A stretch of 57,388 nt of DNA from Clostridia bacterium. GTDB taxonomy: Bacteria > Bacillota > Clostridia > Christensenellales > CAG-314. Location: NCBI GenBank assembly GCA_028698585.1, contig JAQVWG010000011.1:1-57388 (forward strand), in the 5' to 3' direction. This document shows, in pieces, positions 1-10,300 of the stretch (positions are counted from its first letter, which is position 1; each line of letters begins with the position of its first letter). The position numbers and the translations under genes are program-made. The notes beneath the pieces were generated by a model. That model saw nothing but the letters and a program-made list of their open reading frames with translations, was not told where the DNA came from and searched no databases.

Positions 1-2227
1 GAATGTCGTTTACCATAGTGTCGTCATTTCCGTTGAGAATAACATCTATGATATCGTCATAGGGCATTACATCTAGTAATGCGCATACTACTGGCAATCC
101 TGCAACTGTATTAGTAAGTTCACTACCAAGTAGATTGCTTATGGTCTCACCGGCAAGTACATTGTTGAGAATGTCGTTTACCATAGTGTCGTCATTTCCG
201 TTGAGAATAACATCTATGATATCATTGTAAGGCATTACATCCTTCAATGCGCCCAGCACGGGAATAGAATCTAGGTTGTCAAGTCCATTGATACCGTCAA
301 CCAGTTGTTCAATGCTGATATCCTCGAATACATATTGCAATAGATACTCAAAATTGCCCTCTATTGCGTTAGAGATAATTTCGTATATCTGTCTGTCTGC
401 GAATGCTGACAGAACAGGCACTGTTGTAGACCCAATCAGTGTACCAATTGTAATATTACTGAACAGATATTGCATGATTGCATCCAGATTCTCGTTAATT
501 GCTTTGTCTAGGATTATGTAAGGCTCAAGACTAGCAAAGGGTGCAAACCAACTTGCATTCACATCGACAAAGTCTGTCAGCAGTCTACCCAATGTTGCGT
601 TGTCGTCCATAGTATCGGGAGAACCATTGAGTAGATAACTGATGAATCCCCAGAAATTAGCACCGTTAACTAATGGCAATAACAGGTCTGTCAGCTCACG
701 GTCGGCAAACACAGCCAGAACGTTAATCAACTCCTGAGTCTCTTGACTGTCGACATACCATGTTCCGTCATCAGCGCGATAGCAGTTCATCAATTCGCCG
801 AGCTGTGCATATTGGGTAACCTCAGTAACGGCTCCGTTGTAATTACCAGCTAACAGCTGTTCTAGTGCTTGTGAAAGGTCTACATCTGCAAGAGCGCCAA
901 GAACAGGTATTATCTCTTTGGTCATCGCCGAATCACTGTACCATATACCCGTTGTGGTATCCTGATAGTGATTAAGCAGTGTGCCTATTTTCCAGCCACC
1001 TATGATGGCGGGTAGATTATTACTGATTATATAACCGATTGTATCGCCTACATTGAGGGAAGCAAGTAGGGCAATCAATGGTTGTGCTGGTGCTGAGGTA
1101 AATCCCGCATCCTGATACCAACATTGGTCTGCTTGGTTGTAGTACATACCCATAATGTGACCAACTTGAATAGAAATGAATGGTTCGCCGTATCTACCTG
1201 CGATAATACTGTCAATCGCTGCGCCAACGTCAATATCGCTAACTGCGCTCAGCACAGACATTACGGGCTGAGTCATATCGGCGTCTTTGTACCACAGCTG
1301 AGTTGCATCATCATAATAGTAACCTAGCGCGTCACCAATGTGAGTACCCCTTACAATGTTGATTGGATCGAACTTGTAAGTATCACTGGTTTCGTCATAG
1401 GCAATCAAGTCGCCAATGCACTTGACACTAAATACTCTGTCGGTGATGTTGGTTATGCCGGAGGGCAAGCCAAGAGTCTGGAATATCTCGGCAAACTTCA
1501 CTGCACCTAATTCTGCCAACTCGCCATATTTAATCTGATAGAGCAGGTTAGACAGTGAGAATCCGTTGTCGAATAAAGTCAAAAAACCACCGAGAGGAAT
1601 ATTGGCAAATAGTCCTAGAGTGGTCATTTCTAATCCCTCTTTGAGGGTGTATGTATATGAACCTGTCACGGGGTTGTACGTTTCATCGAAGGTTTTCACG
1701 AGAAAAGCACCTAGTTTCAACTGCGACAGTGCATTTCTTAATGGGCTACCTATACCGACTCCTCCAATGATGTCCTTGATGCTGATATCTCCCAGCAACT
1801 CCATGGCACCATCGGACACGTAATCCTTAATGAATACCAATCCGAGTCCAACATCTACAGTATCCAAGAAGGCATTAATGTCTCCTGTCGCCAGGTAGAA
1901 TATGCCGATATCCTTAATCTGGTCATAGAGTTTCTCATCTATGCTGTCGAGGTCAAGTATAGCCTCCAAGTCGAATGCGTAATTCTCTTGCAGATAACTA
2001 ATCGTACCTATGCTGGGATTGGCCAACATATCGCTGATTAACATCTGTAGTTCTTCTACCGTCATCGACTTGATACTGCCCCAGTTATCATCTGGGTCGA
2101 ATGCATCGCCAGCGATTATCTCGATGGTAACCTGTGTATACACAAAAGCGATTGCACCGGTAACAGCGCCGAGGATGCTAATAACTGCAAAGAGCATTCC
2201 TAAAACAAAAGCGATTAACCTGTTCAT
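1..2227 (-). CDS. Large membrane-anchored repeat protein, 5' part only (C-terminus beyond the window)
   Basis: An open frame starts at the ATG at 2227-2225, with GGAGGG just upstream, and stays open to base 1, giving at least 742 residues. The N-terminus (MNRLIAFVLG...) is one hydrophobic segment of about 30 residues, so the protein is probably secreted or anchored with the rest outside. The remainder is acidic and built from degenerate repeats of about 50-60 residues. The recurring core resembles P-V-L-x-A-L-A-D followed by an amphipathic stretch ending in G-N. Several units also carry a W-Y-x-D motif preceded by Y-Y or N-H-Y. The two units nearest the left edge are almost identical at DNA level, 168 bp (56 codons) apart at 1-73 and 169-241. 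No catalytic motif was seen. I do not recognise the family; a cell-surface structural or adhesive role is inference. The gene faces away from the ABC exporter and has its own promoter. Confidence 0.8.
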   Translation of the reverse strand, partial: MNRLIAFVLGMLFAVISILGAVTGAIAFVYTQVTIEIIAGDAFDPDDNWGSIKSMTVEELQMLISDMLANPSIGTISYLQENYAFDLEAILDLDSIDEKLYDQIKDIGIFYLATGDINAFLDTVDVGLGLVFIKDYVSDGAMELLGDISIKDIIGGVGIGSPLRNALSQLKLGAFLVKTFDETYNPVTGSYTYTLKEGLEMTTLGLFANIPLGGFLTLFDNGFSLSNLLYQIKYGELAELGAVKFAEIFQTLGLPSGITNITDRVFSVKCIGDLIAYDETSDTYKFDPINIVRGTHIGDALGYYYDDATQLWYKDADMTQPVMSVLSAVSDIDVGAAIDSIIAGRYGEPFISIQVGHIMGMYYNQADQCWYQDAGFTSAPAQPLIALLASLNVGDTIGYIISNNLPAIIGGWKIGTLLNHYQDTTTGIWYSDSAMTKEIIPVLGALADVDLSQALEQLLAGNYNGAVTEVTQYAQLGELMNCYRADDGTWYVDSQETQELINVLAVFADRELTDLLLPLVNGANFWGFISYLLNGSPDTMDDNATLGRLLTDFVDVNASWFAPFASLEPYIILDKAINENLDAIMQYLFSNITIGTLIGSTTVPVLSAFADRQIYEIISNAIEGNFEYLLQYVFEDISIEQLVDGINGLDNLDSIPVLGALKDVMPYNDIIDVILNGNDDTMVNDILNNVLAGETISNLLGSELTNTVAGLPVVCALLDVMPYDDIIDVILNGNDDTMVNDI

Positions 2228-2575
2228 AGTTCCCTCCGTAAGGTTATATATTATATATAATATTTACTAATTCATAGATAGTATATATAATAATACTATC
2301 GATAACTCAGTATAGCCTATAACAAAATAAGGTGTCAACGATCAAAGTAGAACAATATTAAAAAAATAAAAAAATATTTTGTGAAGAAGTTTTAACTCAA
2401 TTTTCACACAATCTTCACACAAAAAGCGAAATAGTGTATAGCAATCAAAAACAAATGTCAATAGTTTTTTCCAAAAATATTAAAAAATATTTTTTGGCAT
2501 TATTTGGTTTTTTTTTGTTGCTTAAGACTATTTCGCTTCTCTTATGCTTGGTTGACGGTAAACTAGTGTAGGTGA
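2228..2575. other. Gene-free AT-rich gap with a 12-base inverted repeat
   Basis: Apart from the promoter above I see no gene. The gap is very AT-rich with A and T runs. It contains a perfect 12-base inverted repeat, AAGCGAAATAGT at 2424-2435 and its complement at 2527-2538, separated by 91 bases. It lies between the end of the ABC exporter operon and the repeat-protein promoter. The wide spacing makes a simple terminator unlikely. Confidence 0.5.
2302..2338 (-). promoter_or_regulatory. Promoter of the large repeat protein, with a hairpin in the 5' leader
   Basis: On the minus strand TTGACA (2338-2333) is followed after 18 bases by TATACT (2314-2309). Transcription would begin near 2302, leaving a leader of about 75 bases. 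The leader includes a hairpin with 8-base arms (GATAGTAT/ATACTATC) at 2277-2300. This is pattern recognition only. Confidence 0.55.
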
Positions 2576-4510
2576 TTAATCCAACTCTGCCTTCTCGGTA
2601 TATAACTCATAGTACTTACCTCGTTGAGCGAGCAGTGATTGATGATTACCTCTCTCAATATTCTTGCCCTGTTCCATAACAAGTATTGCGTCTGCATTAC
2701 GCACTGTGGACAATCTGTGAGCAATTAAGAACACCGTTCTGCCCTGCATTAACTTGTCAGTACCCTTTTCTATCAGCTTCTCTGTGCGTGTGTCGATACT
2801 GCTGGTTGCTTCGTCAAGGATGAGTATGGGTGGGTCGGCAACGGCAGCCCTTGCTATGTTGAGCAGTTGCCTTTGACCTTGTGAGAGGTTATCACCATCT
2901 GCAGTTAGCATGGTATTGTATCCCAGTGGCAAGTGTGAGATAAAGAAGTCTGCATTAGCCAGTTTAGCAGCATTGATACACTGCTCATCAGTAGCGCTCA
3001 GCCTGCCATATCGTATGTTCTCCATGACTGTACCTGTAAATAAATGTGTGTCTTGTAACACCATGGCAAGCGACCTACGCAAGTCTGATTTTGCTATGTC
3101 CTTGATGTCTATACCGTCAACAGTAATTGTTCCTTGCGAGATGTCATAAAATCTAGTTAATAGATTGGTTATAGTTGTCTTGCCCGCACCTGTTGAGCCA
3201 ACCAAGGCTATTTTTTGCCCTTTAAATGCATACAGTGAAATGTTATCAAGCACTGTTTTATCTTTTTCGTATGCAAAAGTGACATTCTCGATTACGACAT
3301 CACCCTCCACTTTAACATACTTAATTGAATTGTCTTTTTCCCTTATTCTCCATGCCCAGATGCCCGTCCTGGTATCACTTTCGACCAGGGAATCACCTAC
3401 GTAATCAGCGTTGACTAGGGTAACGCTACCATCATCTACTTCGGCCTTCTCGTCTAGTAGAGTGAATACTCTCTCTGCGCCTGCCAGTGCGTGGAAAATG
3501 GAGTTGAACTGCTGAGAAAGGTTGGTAATAGGCATAGAGAATCTCCTCGAAAACTCCAGAAAAGTTACCAATCCACCTATACTAATGCTCACATACAGAG
3601 GGCCCATATAGAACAGCCCATTAGTTGCGTTATAGAGCATTAACACACCTAAAGTGACTATAATTGCGTAGAATATGTGAGCGAGATTGCCCATTATCGG
3701 CATCAAAACTGTTGCATACACGTTGGCCTTGGTGCCACACTCTCTTAGTTGATTGTTGACCACCTCGAATTGCTCTCTCGCCCTTGCCTCGTGATTGAAC
3801 ACTTTGACCACTTTCTGCCCTTCCATTATCTCTTCAATCTGACTATTAACCATAGCGAGTGCCTTCTGTTGTTTTTTGTAATTTACTCTGCTCTTGGTGC
3901 CTATAAACTTGATTGTCAATATGTTGGCTACTGTTTGTACTATACAGATAATGAGTAACATCCAGTTAAGCGCAATCATAGCAATAAAGAATCCTACTAT
4001 CATGCATCCTGATTGTATGAAGGACGGCAGAGCCCTTGCCACCAACTCCCTCATACTCCCTACATCGTTAACGTATGTGGACATTATCTCTCCGTGCGTT
4101 CTCTTGTCGAAGTACTCAATGGGTAGCCTTTCCATATTCTTGAATAGCTCGAAACGTATATTACGCAGTATGCCATTGCTGATATTCAGCATCAGTAACT
4201 GGTATATATAGTTACATATTGAGCCGATTATATAGATTACCGACATGAGCATAAGCATTTTTGCGAAATATGCGTATGTATCGCAACTGGGATTGACCAC
4301 TTGTAGTGCATTGTCTACTATTGGTTCAAGCATATATGTTCCCGCTATGTTGGCTCCTGCAGTAATGATGATGAATAGGGTAACTATTATTAATTTGACC
4401 TTAAATGGTTTAAGATAAGACAGTATTCTGGCAAAAGTCGCCTTGGTGTGCTTGGGTTTATTCACATATCCCTGCATTTGGCGACCACCACCCCTGAACA
4501 TGTTCCTCAT
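2576..4510 (-). CDS. ABC exporter half-transporter with intact ATP site (permease-ATPase fusion)
   Basis: This 644-residue protein is a type IV ABC exporter subunit with six transmembrane segments (about residues 40-330) followed by an ATPase domain. The Walker A motif is GSTGAGKTT (about 436-444), the signature LSQGQ (about 542), Walker B ILILDEATS (about 560) and the switch histidine lies in IAHRLS. The catalytic glutamate after Walker B is present. The start codon overlaps the stop of the upstream gene by four bases, so the pair is translationally coupled and should form one heterodimer. About 55 residues between the membrane part and the ATPase (DGSVTLVNADYVGDS...) are longer than usual. 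Relatives export drugs, lipids or peptides; the substrate cannot be read from sequence. Confidence 0.92.
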   Translation of the reverse strand: MRNMFRGGGRQMQGYVNKPKHTKATFARILSYLKPFKVKLIIVTLFIIITAGANIAGTYMLEPIVDNALQVVNPSCDTYAYFAKMLMLMSVIYIIGSICNYIYQLLMLNISNGILRNIRFELFKNMERLPIEYFDKRTHGEIMSTYVNDVGSMRELVARALPSFIQSGCMIVGFFIAMIALNWMLLIICIVQTVANILTIKFIGTKSRVNYKKQQKALAMVNSQIEEIMEGQKVVKVFNHEARAREQFEVVNNQLRECGTKANVYATVLMPIMGNLAHIFYAIIVTLGVLMLYNATNGLFYMGPLYVSISIGGLVTFLEFSRRFSMPITNLSQQFNSIFHALAGAERVFTLLDEKAEVDDGSVTLVNADYVGDSLVESDTRTGIWAWRIREKDNSIKYVKVEGDVVIENVTFAYEKDKTVLDNISLYAFKGQKIALVGSTGAGKTTITNLLTRFYDISQGTITVDGIDIKDIAKSDLRRSLAMVLQDTHLFTGTVMENIRYGRLSATDEQCINAAKLANADFFISHLPLGYNTMLTADGDNLSQGQRQLLNIARAAVADPPILILDEATSSIDTRTEKLIEKGTDKLMQGRTVFLIAHRLSTVRNADAILVMEQGKNIERGNHQSLLAQRGKYYELYTEKAELD

Positions 4511-6267
4511 ACTGCCACCTCCTGCGTCTGTGAATAATACACTTCCTGATATATATGGTTAGTAGCCAGTAGTTGCTCGTGCGTACCTACAGATACCACT
4601 TTACCCTCGTCTAGCACAATTATCTTGTCTGCATTCATAACAGACGCTATTCTCTGAGCAATGATTATCTTGGTTGTATTGGGCAGAGTATTCATGAATG
4701 CTTCTCGAATCTTCCTATCGGTATTCATATCAACTGCGCTTGTCGAATCATCAAGAATAAGTATTCTGGGATTCTTAAGCAATGCTCGTGCTATACATAT
4801 TCTCTGTTTCTGCCCACCGGACACATTGACTCCCCCTTGACCGAGAACGGTATTGTATCCATCTGGAAATGACCGTATGAAACTGTCCGCTTGTGCCCTT
4901 TCGCATGCATCTTGAATCTGTTCAAAAGTCGCATTAGGATTACCCCAACGCAAGTTATCCATAATAGTCCCACTGAACAATACATTCTTTTGCAATACCA
5001 TGGCAACGCTCTCTCTAAGGTTATGCATGGTATAGTTACGCACATCAATACCGCCTACTTTGACACTGCCACTGCTGACTTCGTACAGTCTAGGTATAAG
5101 TTGAACAAGGCTGCTCTTGCCTTCGCCCGTACCACCGATAATACCCACCGTTTCTCCACCGTTGATAGTAAGATTGATGTCTGTCAATACTGGATTACTG
5201 TTATCGCCGTTATATGCAAAGCTGACATTTTCGAATACGACTGAACCGTCCTGTATGGGTGTGTCTATATCCCCATCTGGCATATCGTTGGCGGTATCCA
5301 ACACCTCACATATTCTGCCGATACTTGCCTTGCTCGTTATATATACAACGGACACCATTGTCAACATCAACAGGCTGTTAAGTATCTGTATGGCGAACGT
5401 TAGCATTGCCGTCATACTGCCTATCAGCAGTGTGCCACCCATAACTGCAGTACCCCCTATGCCCACAATTCCCACTCTACATACATACATTAGAAACTGC
5501 ATTGCAGGCATTAGAATTATCATTACTCTCTCTGCCTTAATGGATAAGTCCATAACGTTAGATGCCTTAACATTGAACTTGTCATACTCATAATCTTCTC
5601 TAACGAACGACTTGACTACTCGTATGCCTATTAGATTCTCTTGAACACTGGAGTTGAGTTCATCATAACTACCTAACATTCTTTGGAACAACGGAAATGC
5701 CTTTTTCAACACAACTACGCCAATAACTAGCAGGATAGGTATCACCAGCAGGAAAATCCAAGCGACATTAGCACCCACCTTGAAGGACATAATTACTGCG
5801 AGGATGAACATTAATGGTGAGCGTGTACACGTACGCAGTATCTGTATGAAACTGTTCTGAACGTTGACTATATCTGTTGTACACCTTGTAATCAATGAAG
5901 AAGTGGAGAATGCGTCAATGTTAGCAAAACTAAATGACTGTACTTTGTCGAATATCTCTCTTCTTATGTTGGTGGCAAAACCCACGCCTGCCTTGGACGC
6001 AAAGTATGCGGATACTGCACCACACGTTAAAGATATCACACTATACATTATCATCATCAATCCCATGCGTACTATCTGCCATATAATATCAGCAGTAATG
6101 ATGTTACCTTCTAGCGTAGATATAAGATTGACCATTTGACTCATCTGGTAGGGTATGATTATTTCTAGTACTACCTCCCCTACCAAAAACAACGGACACA
6201 GCACAGTGGACAGTCTGTATCCCTTAAGGCAGGATAATAACCTGCCTATTTGACTCTTAGTATTCAT
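4507..6267 (-). CDS. ABC exporter half-transporter with degenerate ATP site (permease-ATPase fusion)
   Basis: This 586-residue partner has an N-terminal six-helix domain and a C-terminal ATPase. Walker A is GGTGEGKSS (about 377) and the signature is VSGGQ (about 480). Walker B reads ILILDDSTS, with aspartate replacing the catalytic glutamate, and the switch motif reads IAQRIA, with glutamine replacing histidine. Both changes are the known hallmark of the non-catalytic site in heterodimeric exporters of the TM287/288, LmrCD and BmrCD type. AGAGGT precedes the ATG at 6267. It is the first gene of a two-gene operon, overlapping the next by four bases. The degenerate subunit being upstream matches several known pairs. 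Confidence 0.92.
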   Translation of the reverse strand: MNTKSQIGRLLSCLKGYRLSTVLCPLFLVGEVVLEIIIPYQMSQMVNLISTLEGNIITADIIWQIVRMGLMMIMYSVISLTCGAVSAYFASKAGVGFATNIRREIFDKVQSFSFANIDAFSTSSLITRCTTDIVNVQNSFIQILRTCTRSPLMFILAVIMSFKVGANVAWIFLLVIPILLVIGVVVLKKAFPLFQRMLGSYDELNSSVQENLIGIRVVKSFVREDYEYDKFNVKASNVMDLSIKAERVMIILMPAMQFLMYVCRVGIVGIGGTAVMGGTLLIGSMTAMLTFAIQILNSLLMLTMVSVVYITSKASIGRICEVLDTANDMPDGDIDTPIQDGSVVFENVSFAYNGDNSNPVLTDINLTINGGETVGIIGGTGEGKSSLVQLIPRLYEVSSGSVKVGGIDVRNYTMHNLRESVAMVLQKNVLFSGTIMDNLRWGNPNATFEQIQDACERAQADSFIRSFPDGYNTVLGQGGVNVSGGQKQRICIARALLKNPRILILDDSTSAVDMNTDRKIREAFMNTLPNTTKIIIAQRIASVMNADKIIVLDEGKVVSVGTHEQLLATNHIYQEVYYSQTQEVAV

Positions 6268-7095
6268 CTATATACCTCTATCAACTATTTATTGCGTTAA
6301 TTTATGATTGCCACTGCCTGTTGTACTGTGGTTAATGGAGACTACATTTGTTTCGTTACCGTAATCACTACTTAATAATTGAGTTGTCGCCTATGATAAT
6401 GTTGCCTATTAATAACTAACAGGCGAGTGGATATGCAATATTAAAATTAACGCAGTGTGTTTGCATCATTACTCGGCACTTGTCGACATTGTCGCTATCT
6501 CTCAAGTATTAATTGATTGTCATTTATGTGTCTTAGCATTGGCATGATTACCATTTATTCCGCTAGACTAGTATGTTGTCAGTCACGCCTTCAGCATTAT
6601 CTCTTTTATGATACTTTACAGTCTGATATTTATTGTAAACACTGTTCACTTTTGTGTCAAGCACTCAATAGAAAACGATTGGGTATTTTTTCGCTAGTAT
6701 CTGTTGCGCCTTATTAACAATAGACTCAATAGATAGATATACTACCTCACTCGGTTACCTATGCACGGGCAACCCACCAGTTAATCACAATAATTAACAA
6801 TAACAACCCAAGTAATACGGTAGAAATAACCACTCATTTCCTTTAATTAAGTATATCATGCAAATAAGCTTGCACTTTAGTATTATGGCCCGATTTAACA
6901 CCTTGACCATAATTAGCATGCGTATTACTCACAAATTGTTGCTGTGTTGATATGAATGCCACTGCAACACTTATCAATTAAATCAATCTAAGCCGAACAC
7001 CTTGAAGGCATATTCAATGTATACGTTAGCTATATAGATATCACAGATTTGATTACCGTGCGAAGGAAATAGCCTATTAATCACAGACTACTATG

Positions 7096-7121
7096 ACACC
7101 TTGAACGTATATTCAAGGTGT
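7096..7121. repeat. Palindrome related to the dnaE terminator stem
   Basis: Ten-base arms ACACCTTGAA and TTCAAGGTGT flank a six-base loop. The arms match the terminator stem at 7303-7326, but no T-run follows on either strand. It is best read as a decayed or duplicated copy of that stem. Confidence 0.6.
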
Positions 7122-7293
7122 GTGTTTAATATATCCAGCAATCTCAATTGCTGACTCAGTCGTTGATAATTATCTATTTCGCAATTAGTCAATCGTCATC
7201 TGAGTCAATCACTACAATACTAATACTGGTCGTATTATCTTAATAATTACTTAACAGTTTTTGCGGTGTGACTACGAGCGTACACACCACTGC

Positions 7294-7326
7294 AAAAAAA
7301 TGCACCTTGAACATATGTTCAAGGTG
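7294..7326 (-). terminator. Intrinsic terminator of dnaE
   Basis: On the minus strand a perfect 24-base palindrome (arms CACCTTGAA/TTCAAGGTG, 7326-7303) is followed by CA and seven T residues (7300-7294). It lies 60 bases after the dnaE stop codon and has the classical form of a rho-independent terminator. Confidence 0.8.
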
Positions 7327-7385
7327 TGTGTAATTATATCTCGTAATCACGTTGTTGGCTCTGTCCTTGTACTACATTCTACTTA

Positions 7386-10300
7386 CTATTTTTGCTCAAC
7401 GAACTTGACATTCTGTTCGCCCAGTTTTGCAGTCAACTCGTATATTATGCCTGCACACTCTCTTACGGTAAATGGCATGCTGTACTTTGCAGACCCTATG
7501 ACCAAAATGACCCTGTTATCTCCCTCATAGTTAGATAATATGGAGGTTATTTGGTCATATAACTCCTCATCCTTCTTGGCTATGCGTAAATACAATGTTT
7601 TTTGCGAAGTTACCGCAGAGTGATCGTTTTCCTTCCACACTTCAATGTTATCTATGAATAGTTTGATTTCGTCATCTGCTCTAGCAGATATGGTGCCTTG
7701 TATCGTTACCATATTGTCATCAACAAGTGCGCTCTTGTACTTATCATAGTTGCCAGCAAAAATCAAAACTGATATGGTGCCATATAGGTCTTCTAGTTTA
7801 GCAGAGCACATCATCTTGCCTGCTCTGGTAATACTCTTCTTGACTTCACTTAAACACCCGCCCATAACCACGCGCTTATTGTTCCAATCACTCTCCAATT
7901 GTTGTCTGCTATCCTCGTCGTTATCAACTGTCAAGTATGATGTATTGAAGTTGTAAGAGCGAAGTTTATCAGCGTACTCAATAAGTGGATTGCCGGATAT
8001 ACATATTCCTAGCGATTCTTTTTCTAGTGCTAATAGATATTTTTGGCCGTATTCCTTTATATTCTCGTTGGTAGTGGTAACAACAGTAGTGTCCTCACCC
8101 AATAAATCGGTAATGGATAATTGTCCCGTCTCACGCACTTTGCGCTGAGTGCTGATTCTGTCCAGCACCAGCTCATAGGTAGCCATCATCTCCGCCCTCT
8201 TGAGCCCAAGGCTATCAAGTGCACCACCCTTAATCATATTCTCGATTAAACGCTTGTTGAGTACACGGTTTTCCAGTTGATTATTATACGAATACTTGTC
8301 CATACGAGTCAAGAAGTCCTCAAAACTTTTGAATAAGCCGTGTTGCATTCTCTCCTGTATAATCAGTTCTATGGCATTCTCCCCTACGCCCTTAATGGCT
8401 GCTAGACCGAAACGAATGTCGCCATTATCAACGGTGAATCCCACATACGATTTATTGATATCGGGTATTATAACCTTGATTCCCTTCTCTTGGGCGTATG
8501 CAACGTACTTCTTAATCTCGTCTATCTTAGTCATTCTGTTGGTAAGGATGGACGCAATAAACTCGGGCAAGAAGTAGCATTTGAGATACGCTGTTTGATA
8601 TGCAATATATGCGTAGCCTGCTGCATGTGGTTTATTAAATGCATATCGTGCGAAGTCGGTCATTTTGTCGAACACTTGGTTAGCAATATTCTCATCAACC
8701 CCACGTGCAATGGCACCCTCAACATCTGCCTTGCCTCTGGCTCTCTCTGCAGGGGTAGCAGGCTTACCATATAAGAAGTATTTGCGTTGAATCTCCATTT
8801 CGCTAGCCTTCTTCTTACTCATAGCACGCCTGACAACATCCGCGTCCCCGTACGAGAACCCTGCCATTTCTCTGCATATCTGCATTATTTGCTCTTGATA
8901 CACCATACAGCCATACGTTGTCTTGAGTATATTCTTAAGCATTGGGTGTAGATATGTTACCTCTCCCTGTGTACGCTTGCCATTGATGTAATCAGGGATG
9001 AATGCCATAGGACCGGGACGGAATAATGATATTCCTGCTATAATATCCTCTAAATGAGTGGGTTGCAACTCCTTCATCAGTCTAGTCATGCCACCAGACT
9101 CCAGTTGAAATACAGCACGCGTGTCGCCGCTGCATATCAACTCGAATACCTTGGGGTCGTCATACGTGCATGTCGAAAAGTCTATATCTATACCTCTGTT
9201 CTGCTTGACTGCCCTGATTGCCTTATCTATGTCGGTAAGGTTGGTCAACCCCAAGAAGTCAATCTTGAGTAATCCCAACTTTTCTACCTCCGTCATGTTG
9301 AACTGTGTAGTGATACTATCGCCTTTTCTTTGGAGTGGTACGTGGTCACTTATAGGGTCCTTACAGATAACGACGCCGGCAGCATGCATGCTGGACTGTC
9401 TGGGCAATCCCTCCAACTGCATAGCGAGGTCAATAGCACGCTTCATTTGGTAGTCTTGTGTATATATCTCTTTGAGTTCAGGCAAAGTCCAGTCTTCATC
9501 ATTCTTACCTTTCTCCAGTCCTAACATCTGTTTAATATTAGCCTTACTTCCGTTAGGTATGAGTTTGGTTATCTTATCAACTGTAGCGTAGGGTACTTTG
9601 AGCGCTCTTGCGACATCCTTTATAGCATTCTTTGATGCCATTGTGCCGAATGTGATTATCTGCGCCACGTTATCGTGACCGTACTTGTCCATTACATAGT
9701 TAATAACTTCCTGTCGTCTGTCCATACAGAAGTCTATATCGAAGTCGGGCATAGATACCCTTTCTGGGTTGAGGAATCTCTCGAAAATCAGGTCGTATCT
9801 TAATGGCTCGACTTTAGTTATACCAACCGCGTACGCGACTATACTACTTGCACCGCTTCCCCTACCAGGGCCGACAGCTATGCCGTTTTTCTCTGCATAG
9901 TGTATGAAATCCCACACAATTAGATAGTATTCTATGAAGCCCATTTTCTTGATTACGCGAAACTCGTATTCTGCTCTATCTAATACGTTCTGTGGCAGTG
10001 GCGTACCGTATTTTTCTGCCAATCCTTCTTCCATGAGGTTGCGCAAGAACTGTTCGGGCGTACTACCGTCCGGTGGCACGTAGTTAGGGAGTAACTGTTC
10101 TTTCTTAATCTCAACATTACACTTCTGCGCTATTTTGACAGTATTCTCAATAGCAGACGGAATGTATGAGAACAATTCCTCCATTTCCTTAGGCTCTTTG
10201 AGGTAATACTCAGTACCTTCGAATCTCAGTCTGGTTGGATCGTCGTAATCCTTAATTGTCTGTACACACAGCAGTAGGTCGTGCGCCTCTGCATCTGCTC

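Larger units (their letters stand above)
6268..7385. other. 1.1-kb gene-free region with repeated palindromes
   Basis: I see no credible gene. A short plus-strand reading frame at 6517-6717 has no ribosome binding site and no recognisable content. The right part holds three related palindromic elements built on ACACCTTGAA...TTCAAGGTGT. One is imperfect (about 6999-7023), one is perfect (7096-7121), and one works as the dnaE terminator (7294-7326). The stretches following the last two (from 7112 and from 7319, 207 bases apart) also look alike at low identity, as if the 3' flank of dnaE had once been duplicated. Confidence 0.5.

Noticed and set aside
2424..2538. 12-base inverted repeat as terminator of the ABC exporter operon
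   Set aside because: The arms are 91 bases apart and no T-run follows; it could be a protein site, but there is no further support.
6517..6717. Small plus-strand ORF in the gap before dnaE
   Set aside because: No ribosome binding site or promoter, atypical composition, no recognisable content.
7261..7293. Second hairpin (GGTGTG/CACACC) next to the dnaE terminator
   Set aside because: Its flanks have A and T on the wrong sides for termination on either strand, and the stem is interrupted by a bulge.
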